Shown in pieces: positions 1 to 5,991 of a DNA stretch of 6,406 nt. The notes beneath the pieces were generated by a model. That model was not told where the DNA came from. It searched no databases and saw nothing but the letters and a program-made list of their open reading frames with translations. A program made the position numbers and the translations under genes. Numbering within the stretch: the first letter of the stretch is position 1; every line of letters starts with the position of its first letter. This DNA is from Dehalococcoidia bacterium (lineage in GTDB: Bacteria > Chloroflexota > Dehalococcoidia > Tepidiformales > Tepidiformaceae). Location: assembly GCA_009838385.1 (NCBI GenBank), contig VXRS01000131.1, positions 1 to 6,406 of the forward strand, given 5' to 3'.

Positions 1-3000
1 GCATCGACCTCATCGAGGACGCAGAAGGGCGCGGGATTCACGGAAAGGAGGGAGAAGAGCAGGGCCACGGCCGTGAGCGAGCGCTCGCCGCCGGAGAGAA
101 GGCTGAGGGTGCTGAGGCGCTTGCCGGGGGGCTGGGCCTCGATCTCGATGCCGGAATCGATGATGTCGTCGGGCTCGAGCAGCTTGAGGCGAGCAGCGCC
201 TCCACCGAAAAAGGCCGTGAAGTAGTTGCCGAAGGCGGAGTCGACCTCGGCGAAGGTGGCGCGGAAGCGGGTCCGTATCTCGCCATTGAGCTCGGCGATG
301 GCGCTCTGGAGCTGGGCCTCGGCGTCGGTGAGGTCCTGGACCTGCTCGGTGAGGAAGGCGTGACGCTCCTCGCTCTCGCGAAAGTCGTCGGGTGCCTCCT
401 GGTTGATGGGCCCGAGCTTGCGGATGGCGGCCCGCACCTCCTCGATCTCGCGCTCGGTGGCGGCGAGATCGGGAGCATCGTCGCCCGAGGCGGGGGCGTC
501 GAGCCCGCCGCCGGGAGTCAGGCCCTCGCGAGCCATCTCGGTGCGCAGCGTTTCGAGTCGCTCGCGAGCGCGGTCAAGGGCAGCTTCGAGATCCAGGTGG
601 CGGCGGCGAGACTCGAGGAGAGCGGTCTGCGCTTCGCCGTACTCTGCCTGGACGGAGCGCTCGTGTGTCTCAAGGCGCAGCAGCTCGTCGCGGTCGGGGG
701 CGCTGTCGTCGGTGGAGTTCTCCCGCTCGAGCCGGAGCTGCTCGAGCTCCTCGGTCTGGCGCTCGATCGCCTCGGCGAAGTTGCCGGCCTCGAGCTCAAG
801 GTTCTGGGCGCGGAGGATGCGCTGCGCAATCTGGGATGAGAGGCGCTCGATGGCGCGCTTCTGCTGCTCACGGGTAAGCGCGTGGGCTTTGGCCTCGCCT
901 TCGGCGGAGGCGAGCCGGGCGCTGGCCCCGGAGACCTCCTCGACCGCTTCCTCGGCACGGGCCGGGGCGGCTTCGAGGTCGGGGGCGAGGGACTCGAGCT
1001 CGGCGGCAAGCTCCTCGCGGCGAGCGGTGAGCTGGGCCAGCAGGGCGCGCGCCTCCTGGGCGGCCTGCTCGTCGACGAAGCTCCCGGCGAGCTCGCGGCG
1101 GCGGGCAATGACATGGGTCATCTCGCGCCGGATGCGGTGGAGGCGGTCCCGTTCCCGCTCCCGGGCGCGCAGGGCGTCATCGAGGGCGGTACGGCTCTCC
1201 TCGTGGGCCTGGTCACTGTCCTCGACGAGGCGAGAGAGGCGATCGACGGTCTCGCGGGCGCTGTCGACCTGGTCGCGGTTGGCCTTGACGACCTCCTCAA
1301 GGTCGGCGATCTGACCGGGCAGCTCATCGATCTCTCGCTGGCGGGTGAAGCTGAAGGGGCTCTCGGAGTCGGAGGCGAGGCCGCCGGTGATGACGCCCGA
1401 GGGGTCGAGGAAGACGCCGTCAAGGGTGACGACGGCGCCGAGGCCGCGGGTCAGCATGCGCCTGGCGACACGCATGTCCTCGACGACGATGATGCGGCCG
1501 AGGAGCGTATCGACGAGGTCGCGGAAGCGCGCCTCGCAGCGGACGAGGCGGGAGGCGACGCCGACGACGCCGCGCTCCTTCTGGAGGTTCAGCGGGTAGA
1601 CCTTTCGTAGGCCATCGAGGGGGAGGAACTGGGCGCGTCCGCGGGCGCCTTCGCGCAGGAGCTCGATGGCCTGGAGGGCCTCGGCTTCGTGCTCGACGAT
1701 GATGGCGTGGAGGTGGTTTTCGAGGGCGGCATTGATTGCAGCCTCAAGACCGGCGGGAACGCGAAGGTGGCGGGAGAAGAGGCCGACGACGCCGGTCACC
1801 TCGGGCGCTTCGCCGAGGCTGCCCGGCTTCACATTCTCGATGAGCACCTGACCCATGATGAGGGCGTTACGGGTGCCGGTGGCGATGCCCTCGCTCTCGG
1901 CCTGGACTCGTTTGAGCACTTCGAGGCGCCCCTGGAGATGGTCCAGCTGGCGGAGGGGTCCCTTCCCGGCCTCTTCGAGCTCACGCAACTCGTTCTGGAC
2001 GCGGGCGAGCCGGTCGCGGGCGCCGGCGGCTGCCTCGCGAGCCTCCTGGAGACTCGACTCAGCGGCGGCGGCACGCTCGCTCAGCTGTGCACGCTGGCGG
2101 CGATAGGCGACGAAGTCCAAGAGGAGCTGCCTGCGACGCTCGTTGAGGCCTTCCGCTTCGGGGCCTTCGGTAGGGCCGCGAACGGCGCGCTCTGCGGCGG
2201 CACCCTGCTCGCGGATGCGCTCTTCGAGGGCGGCGAGCTGGCCGCGGAGCTCCTCGGCCCGGCGGTGGAGAGCCGAGTCCTCCCGCTGGGCAACGGTGAG
2301 GGCGTCGCGGGCGCGCTCGAGGGTCGCACGGAGGGCTTCGATCTCGTCGGTCAGCTCCATGCCCCGGCGCCCGCTTTCGAGGTCAGCGGCGGCGAGCGTA
2401 GCCTTCTCGCCTTCGAGCGCTTCGACCTCGGTGCGAATCTCGCCGTGCCGGGTGGTGGTCATGCTGTGGCGTTCGCGGTCGAGGATGAGGGCGTGCTCGA
2501 GGGAGCGGACGCGGCTTTCGAGGTCGTCGCGGGCGCCGTCACGGCGTGCGACCGCCTCGCGGCGCCTGCCGATCTCCTCGCCGAGGGCCTGGAGTTGCTC
2601 CTCGATGGTGGTGACGCGCGACTCGGCGTTCTCGTCCTCGGCGCCGCGCTGGTCAAGCTCGGCCTGGGCGCGGGCGATGGCGGTGCGGGTCTCGCTCCAG
2701 CGGGCGGAGTAGAGGCGGCGGAGGAGCGTTGCGAGGCGGGCGGAGAGGTCGCGATGCTCGCTGGCGCGGTTGGCCTGCCGGCGGAGGAGACGGAGGCGGG
2801 GCTCCAGCTCATCGATGACGATCTGGACCTTCGCCATGTTCTCGCGCGTGCTCTCGAGCCGGTTGTGGGCATCGGCGATCTTCGTGCGGAAGGGCTTGAC
2901 GTCGGCGGCCTCGTCGATGAGCGAGCGGCGTTCCTGCGGGGAGAGGCTGAGCACCTCATCCACCATGCCCTGGCCCATGATGGCGTAGCTGTTCTGGCCG

Positions 3001-3398
3001 ACGTTGGCCTTCTGGAGGAGGTCGTTGAGGTCGCGCAGGCGAATGCGAGAGCCGTTCAGGAGGTACTCGGTGTCGCCGTCACGATAGGCGCGGCGACCGA
3101 TCTGGATCTCGCTGTAGTCGAGGGGGAGCCAGCCGTCGCTGTTGTCGAGGGTGAGGGTGACCTCGGCCATGCCGAGGGGAGGGCGGTCGCCGGCGCCGGA
3201 GAAGATGACGTCTTCCTGCTTGCGCGCACGGAGGAGCCGCAGCCCCTGCTCACCGAGGACCCAGCGAACGGCATCGGCGACGTTGCTCTTGCCGGAGCCG
3301 TTGGGGCCGATGATAGCGGTGACGCCGGAGCCGAACTCGAACGTTGTCTCCGGGGCGAAGCTCTTGAATCCCTGAAGCGTGAGGCGTTTGACGTACAC
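1..3398 (-). CDS. smc: Chromosome segregation/condensation ATPase SMC (C-terminus cut off by the window edge)
   Basis: This is the bacterial SMC protein, which dimerises through its hinge, binds ScpA/ScpB and uses ATP to organise and extrude DNA loops on the nucleoid. The frame is open over all 1132 full codons present; I checked every possible stop triplet. The N-terminal head has Walker A GPNGSGKSN at residues 31-39 (Lys37). The Q-loop segment has IMGQG followed by PQERR and DEAAD at about 162-166. Two long charged, Arg/Glu/Leu-rich coiled-coil arms (about 170-515 and 680-1040) flank a hinge with GVVGLFSRHLRVPAG from residue 536 and GVITGG ending at 673. The C-terminal head has FFGGG, QPPGK, the ABC signature LSGGE (1101-1105) and Walker B FCVLDEVD with catalytic Glu1130; about 50-60 residues lie off the window. 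The start is GTG at 3396-3398, one codon after the in-frame rnc stop, so no longer start is possible; GGGGG at 3407-3411 can serve as ribosome site. Identity is very secure. Confidence 0.98.
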   Translation of the reverse strand, partial: MYVKRLTLQGFKSFAPETTFEFGSGVTAIIGPNGSGKSNVADAVRWVLGEQGLRLLRARKQEDVIFSGAGDRPPLGMAEVTLTLDNSDGWLPLDYSEIQIGRRAYRDGDTEYLLNGSRIRLRDLNDLLQKANVGQNSYAIMGQGMVDEVLSLSPQERRSLIDEAADVKPFRTKIADAHNRLESTRENMAKVQIVIDELEPRLRLLRRQANRASEHRDLSARLATLLRRLYSARWSETRTAIARAQAELDQRGAEDENAESRVTTIEEQLQALGEEIGRRREAVARRDGARDDLESRVRSLEHALILDRERHSMTTTRHGEIRTEVEALEGEKATLAAADLESGRRGMELTDEIEALRATLERARDALTVAQREDSALHRRAEELRGQLAALEERIREQGAAAERAVRGPTEGPEAEGLNERRRQLLLDFVAYRRQRAQLSERAAAAESSLQEAREAAAGARDRLARVQNELRELEEAGKGPLRQLDHLQGRLEVLKRVQAESEGIATGTRNALIMGQVLIENVKPGSLGEAPEVTGVVGLFSRHLRVPAGLEAAINAALENHLHAIIVEHEAEALQAIELLREGARGRAQFLPLDGLRKVYPLNLQKERGVVGVASRLVRCEARFRDLVDTLLGRIIVVEDMRVARRMLTRGLGAVVTLDGVFLDPSGVITGGLASDSESPFSFTRQREIDELPGQIADLEEVVKANRDQVDSARETVDRLSRLVEDSDQAHEESRTALDDALRARERERDRLHRIRREMTHVIARRRELAGSFVDEQAAQEARALLAQLTARREELAAELESLAPDLEAAPARAEEAVEEVSGASARLASAEGEAKAHALTREQQKRAIERLSSQIAQRILRAQNLELEAGNFAEAIERQTEELEQLRLERENSTDDSAPDRDELLRLETHERSVQAEYGEAQTALLESRRRHLDLEAALDRARERLETLRTEMAREGLTPGGGLDAPASGDDAPDLAATEREIEEVRAAIRKLGPINQEAPDDFRESEERHAFLTEQVQDLTDAEAQLQSAIAELNGEIRTRFRATFAEVDSAFGNYFTAFFGGGAARLKLLEPDDIIDSGIEIEAQPPGKRLSTLSLLSGGERSLTAVALLFSLLSVNPAPFCVLDEVD

Positions 3399-3401
3399 GG
3401 A

Positions 3402-4148
3402 TCAGGCCCCCACGGGGACGCTGGAGGCGGTTTCAACTGAGAGGGCGGCGTGGGCCTGGCGGGCCGCCTCGTGCTGAGCCGCGCGCTTGCTCGACCCGCT
3501 TCCACGGCCAAGCATCTCGCCGGAGACGCGAACCTCCACCACGAATCGACGCCCCTCCTCCTCGGCCTGCTCCGCGACAGTGACATAGTCCGGAGGCTGA
3601 TGCCAGCGCGCCTGCACGAGGTGCTGGAGCGCGGACTTGGGATCGAGGGAGGGACCGCCGTCTCGCATGGAGTCGATCTCGGGTTTGAGGAGGCGGAGGG
3701 CAAGGGCGCGGGCGACCGTGAGCCCGTGGGCGCGGTAGACCGCCCCGACAACCGCCTCGAAGGCGCCGGCGAGGTTGCGTTCGCGGTCACGACCGCCGGC
3801 GGCTTCCTCGCCGCGACCGAGGATCAGGTAGCCGCCGAGGTCGAGGCGGCGGGCGGCTCTGGCGAGGGTGCTGCCCCGAACGATCTCCGCACGCATGCGG
3901 GTGAGCTCACCCTCGGCGGCCTCGGGATAGGCGCGGAAGAGCTCGTTCGCGACGACCATTCCAAGGATGGCATCGCCGAGGAATTCGAGACGCTCGTTGG
4001 GCGTCGCCTGGGAAGAACTCTCGTTGGGGTAGGAGGCGTGCGTGAGGGCCTCGCAGAGGAGATCGTCGGGAAGGGGCTTGATGCCAAGCCTCTCCGCCAG
4101 GTCGCCACTGCGCGGGGGCGACTGGACCACGGTGGCCGTGCTCTCCAA
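3402..4148 (-). CDS. rnc: Ribonuclease III
   Basis: RNase III cleaves double-stranded RNA, acting in rRNA maturation and mRNA turnover as a homodimer in the cytoplasm. The 248-residue length is typical. The catalytic domain covers about residues 15-155 and contains the family signature NERLEFLGDA (51-60), giving Glu52, Glu55 and Asp59 of the metal site, then GRGEEAAGGR (111-120) and Glu131 in AFEAVVGAVY. A double-stranded RNA-binding domain follows at about 169-237, from DPKSALQHLVQ to SSKRAAQHEAARQAH. The residue three before Glu131, normally Asp (E. coli Asp114), is Gly128 here; see findings. The start is TTG at 4146-4148, preceded by GGTGGGGG and an in-frame TGA 15 nt upstream. A GTG at codon 7, with GGAGAG 10 nt before it, is a plausible alternative start. 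It is the first gene of the rnc-smc operon, read from the strong promoter at 4184-4213. Confidence 0.97.
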   Translation of the reverse strand: MESTATVVQSPPRSGDLAERLGIKPLPDDLLCEALTHASYPNESSSQATPNERLEFLGDAILGMVVANELFRAYPEAAEGELTRMRAEIVRGSTLARAARRLDLGGYLILGRGEEAAGGRDRERNLAGAFEAVVGAVYRAHGLTVARALALRLLKPEIDSMRDGGPSLDPKSALQHLVQARWHQPPDYVTVAEQAEEEGRRFVVEVRVSGEMLGRGSGSSKRAAQHEAARQAHAALSVETASSVPVGA

Positions 4149-4183
4149 GATGCCCCCACCATCTCAATTGTTAGGGTTCCTTG

Positions 4184-4213
4184 ATCATATCGGCGGGCGT
4201 TTGAAAGTGTCAA
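4184..4213 (-). promoter_or_regulatory. Sigma-70-type promoter for rnc-smc
   Basis: On the minus strand there is a perfect -35 TTGACA (plus coordinates 4208-4213), an 18-nt spacer, and a -10 TATGAT (4184-4189). Transcription would begin near 4177, giving a leader of about 28 nt before the TTG start of rnc. The -10 lies partly within the palindrome TGATCA (4182-4187). The AT-rich boxes stand out against the GC-rich surroundings. No experimental start site is available, so the initiation point is inferred. Confidence 0.75.
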
Positions 4214-4228
4214 GAAATTGTCTATTCT
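4201..4228 (+). promoter_or_regulatory. Candidate sigma-70-type promoter for the rightward genes
   Basis: On the plus strand TTGAAA (4201-4206) and TATTCT (4223-4228) are separated by 16 nt. The hexamers are weaker than those of the opposing rnc promoter. Initiation about 7 nt after the -10 would fall near 4235, only about 6 nt before the ATG at 4241, so the mRNA would be almost leaderless and the AGGG at 4230-4233 would not be transcribed. Either the message is leaderless or the true promoter differs; I saw no better candidate in this gap. Confidence 0.4.
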
Positions 4229-4240
4229 CAGGGTCCATCC

Positions 4241-4639
4241 ATGACTGAGACCGCTTCATCCGATTCGTGCTCGATCTGCACCGAGCCCGTCGAACCGCAC
4301 ACCGAGTCGTACTGCAACGCGTGCGGACAGCTGTTTCACCTGAATCAGCGGGCGGATTTGCCGGGCCGTGATTGCGGCACGGTCTCGCTGAGCGAGACGC
4401 ACCTGGCGCTGGTGTTCGCGTGCAACGCCTGCCTGGAGGAGCCAGCGGAACCGGTCGCGCCGACGCTGGAGGCGGTGCTGGACCTCTCGGAGGCGGCGCT
4501 GGCGACAGGGCTGAGCGAGGGCGAACTGGCGGAGGCGGCGGCAGCGGGGCAGGTCTCGCACCGGCGCACGGCGGGCGGGTCGCTACTGTTCGACCGGCAG
4601 GCAGTCGAGGAGCTCCTGCGGACAAGGGGAACGGCATGA
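4241..4639 (+). CDS. Zinc-finger (RING/PHD-like) protein with C-terminal helix-turn-helix
   Basis: I do not recognise this as a named gene. The 132-residue protein begins with a cysteine cluster: Cys10-x2-Cys13, Cys25-x2-Cys28, His33, Cys45 and Cys61-x2-Cys64. This C4-H-C3 set of eight potential ligands looks like a two-zinc treble-clef, RING- or PHD-like domain, although the His-to-Cys gap (11 residues) is longer than the canonical one. After an acidic Pro-rich linker (66-75), residues about 80-128 resemble the excisionase/MerR-type HTH (HTH_17): a helix with EAALATGLSEGEL, then AAAAGQVSHRRTAGGSLLFD as helix plus wing, then AVEELLRT. The likely role, by inference, is a DNA-binding regulator or adaptor whose finger binds a partner or nucleic acid. 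It starts at the ATG immediately downstream of the divergent promoter region and overlaps the next gene by ATGA, implying translational coupling. The coding call is strong; the domain reading is moderate. Confidence 0.85.
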   Translation: MTETASSDSCSICTEPVEPHTESYCNACGQLFHLNQRADLPGRDCGTVSLSETHLALVFACNACLEEPAEPVAPTLEAVLDLSEAALATGLSEGELAEAAAAGQVSHRRTAGGSLLFDRQAVEELLRTRGTA

Positions 4640-4947
4640 GTCCATCACGACGGCGTCGACGGCGTATTCGGGGGCCCGTGGAGGGTGGGGGCGAGGCGGC
4701 CACGAAGCAGCAGGCGGCCCCGCCGCCCCTGCCCGAGTGGAAGTGGCGCACGATGCCGGTGTTCATCGCGCTCTCGGCGGGTCTGTTCGTGGGGCTCTAC
4801 CTGGGGATGGTGGCGACGGGGACGGGGATCGCGGCGACGGTCATCTTCCTGATCGTGGCGGGCATGCTGGGCATCTCCGTCTCGCGCTACGTGATGCGAT
4901 TGCTGATGCAGCGCGGGATCATCAAACCCCAGGCGAGACGCCGCTGA
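4636..4947 (+). CDS. Small two-helix membrane protein of unknown function
   Basis: This 103-residue protein is not one I can name. It opens with a run of six arginines (5-10) and a flexible Gly/Ala/Pro-rich segment ending in PPPLPEWKWR (29-38). Two hydrophobic stretches follow, at about 41-60 and 64-84, joined by a short Gly/Thr turn, and the C-terminus is basic (RYVMRLLMQR, then QARRR at the end). With positive charge at both ends, the positive-inside rule predicts a hairpin with both termini in the cytoplasm. The ATG overlaps the stop of the preceding zinc-finger gene as ATGA, and AAGGGGA (4624-4630) gives a good ribosome site 5 nt upstream, so the two genes are almost certainly co-transcribed. 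There is no signal peptidase site or catalytic motif. A role as a membrane anchor or partner for a neighbour is only a guess from position. Confidence 0.82.
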   Translation: MSPSRRRRRRIRGPVEGGGEAATKQQAAPPPLPEWKWRTMPVFIALSAGLFVGLYLGMVATGTGIAATVIFLIVAGMLGISVSRYVMRLLMQRGIIKPQARRR

Positions 4948-5001
4948 CCCTGGGCACTCGGGGCTGTGGCATGATGCCGCGACCCACGCAGGGGGAAGGC
5001 G
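4948..5001 (+). promoter_or_regulatory. Short spacer with a dyad and weak promoter-like sequence before the oxidoreductase gene
   Basis: This 54-nt gap holds an 11-nt dyad, GGCATGATGCC (4968-4978; arms of 5 with a single central base), overlapping TGG-CATGAT (4967-4975), which could act as an extended -10. The best -35 match (CTGACC, 4944-4949) is poor and 20 nt away. The loop is too short for an RNA hairpin, so a protein-binding site is the only structural reading. The purine-rich GGGGGAAGG at 4991-4999 is the ribosome site for the next gene. Read-through from the upstream pair is equally possible. Confidence 0.25.
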
Positions 5002-5991
5002 ATGAGCTACTCCGGACTGGTGCTGCACGGCGACCACGTGCGCGATCACGTTGAGCAGGCGCAGGAGGGCGAGCGCCACGGTTTCAGCGGCGGCTGGGTG
5101 ACCGAGGTGAACGAGCCGGACGCGATCACGGTACTGGCGGCGACGGCGGCGAGCACGGAGCGGTTCGGGCTGGGCACGGGCATCCTGCCAATCGGCCTGC
5201 GCGACCCGTACCTGGCGGCGATGTCGTTCTGGTCGCTGCAGGATCTGAGCGGAGGACGGGTCTCGGCGGGATTCGGGGTCAGCACGCCAGTGATCGTGTC
5301 GAACTGGCACGGGCTGCCCTGGGACAAGCCGGTCGCGCGGATGCGGGAATACGTCGACGTGTTCCGGCGGCTGACCTCCGGGGAGCGGCTGCGGCACGAG
5401 GGGCTGTACCAGACGCGCGCGCCGGCGATGGAGGCGGCGGAGCCGGCCATCCCCGTGTACATCGGAGCGCTGGGCGAGAAGATGCTGGAGCTGGCGGGGG
5501 AGATCGCGGACGGCGTCATCCTGAACTACCCGACGGCGACCGTGATCGAGCGGTCCGTGAAGGCGATCGAGCGGGGCATCGCGAAGGCGGGGCGGAAGCG
5601 GGAGGAGGTGCGGATCGTGGCGTTCCTGCGGACGGTCATCGACGAGTCGTACGAGCAGGCCTCGGCGCCGATCAAGAACGAACTGCTCGCCTACCTGATG
5701 GCCCCCGTCTACCGAAAGATCTTCATCGAGGACGGATTCGAGGAGGACTGCGAGACATTCGAGCGACGCTGGCTGGCGCGGGAGCGCACGGAGGCGATCG
5801 AGGGCATCTCGGAAGGATTCGTGCGGGCCCATGCGGTGGTGGGGCAGAGCGCGGAGGAGTGTCGCGAGCTGGCGGCGGAGCTGGTGGAGGCGGGGCTGGA
5901 CGAGGCGTTCCTGTACCCGATCGCAGCGGGAGGGGTGGCGAGCAAGCAGGAGGCGATGCTGGAGACGATCCGGGCGCTGGCGCCGCGCTAG
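5002..5991 (+). CDS. Luciferase-like (LLM class) F420- or flavin-dependent oxidoreductase
   Basis: The 329-residue protein is a full-length member of the bacterial luciferase-like monooxygenase superfamily (PF00296), soluble TIM-barrel enzymes that use coenzyme F420H2 or reduced FMN. Visible family hallmarks are the first strand YSGLVL (3-8), WVTEVNEPD (32-40), RFGLGTGILPI (54-64), the SFWSLQDLSGGRVSAGFGVS block (75-94) with the typical Gly-Arg-x3-Gly-x-Gly, then WHGLPWDKPVARMREYV (102-118) and IPVYIGALGEKMLELAGEIADG (150-171, quoted in part: PVYIGALGEKMLELAG). The NWHG and R-M-R-E-Y elements resemble F420-dependent members more than FMN-dependent alkane or luciferase types, but cofactor and substrate cannot be fixed from sequence alone. 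The middle region 220-270 is a helical insertion rich in charged residues. The start is ATG at 5002 after GGGGGAAGG. It lies 54 nt after the membrane-protein gene, and its stop shares a CTAG with the convergent gene. Confidence 0.93.
   Translation: MSYSGLVLHGDHVRDHVEQAQEGERHGFSGGWVTEVNEPDAITVLAATAASTERFGLGTGILPIGLRDPYLAAMSFWSLQDLSGGRVSAGFGVSTPVIVSNWHGLPWDKPVARMREYVDVFRRLTSGERLRHEGLYQTRAPAMEAAEPAIPVYIGALGEKMLELAGEIADGVILNYPTATVIERSVKAIERGIAKAGRKREEVRIVAFLRTVIDESYEQASAPIKNELLAYLMAPVYRKIFIEDGFEEDCETFERRWLARERTEAIEGISEGFVRAHAVVGQSAEECRELAAELVEAGLDEAFLYPIAAGGVASKQEAMLETIRALAPR

Noticed and set aside
360..1610. Further long plus-strand open frames (360-839, 403-1314, 882-1610)
   Set aside because: They overlap each other and are antisense to smc. 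Their translations are low-complexity Arg/Ser- or Gly/Ala-rich, as expected for shadow frames.
1689..3440. A 583-codon open frame on the plus strand opposite smc
   Set aside because: It lies wholly antisense to an intact smc with all SMC motifs. Its Gly/Ala/Leu/Glu/Val-rich translation has no recognisable domain, and its openness follows from high GC and third-position bias.
3450..4184. A 244-codon plus-strand frame opposite rnc
   Set aside because: rnc on the minus strand has the complete RNase III signature and RNA-binding domain; this frame has no motif and crosses the rnc promoter leader.
4372..4947. A longer start (4372) for the membrane-protein gene
   Set aside because: The added part is a Gly/Arg-rich shadow of the zinc-finger gene; the ATG at 4636 has a good ribosome site and an ATGA overlap.
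4968..4978. GGCATGATGCC as a transcription terminator
   Set aside because: The arms are 5 nt with a one-base centre, so no RNA hairpin can form, and no T-run follows.
4645..5832. A 395-codon minus-strand frame opposite the membrane protein and oxidoreductase genes
   Set aside because: The translation is Arg/His/Pro-rich and low in complexity, while the plus-strand oxidoreductase is full length with clear family motifs.
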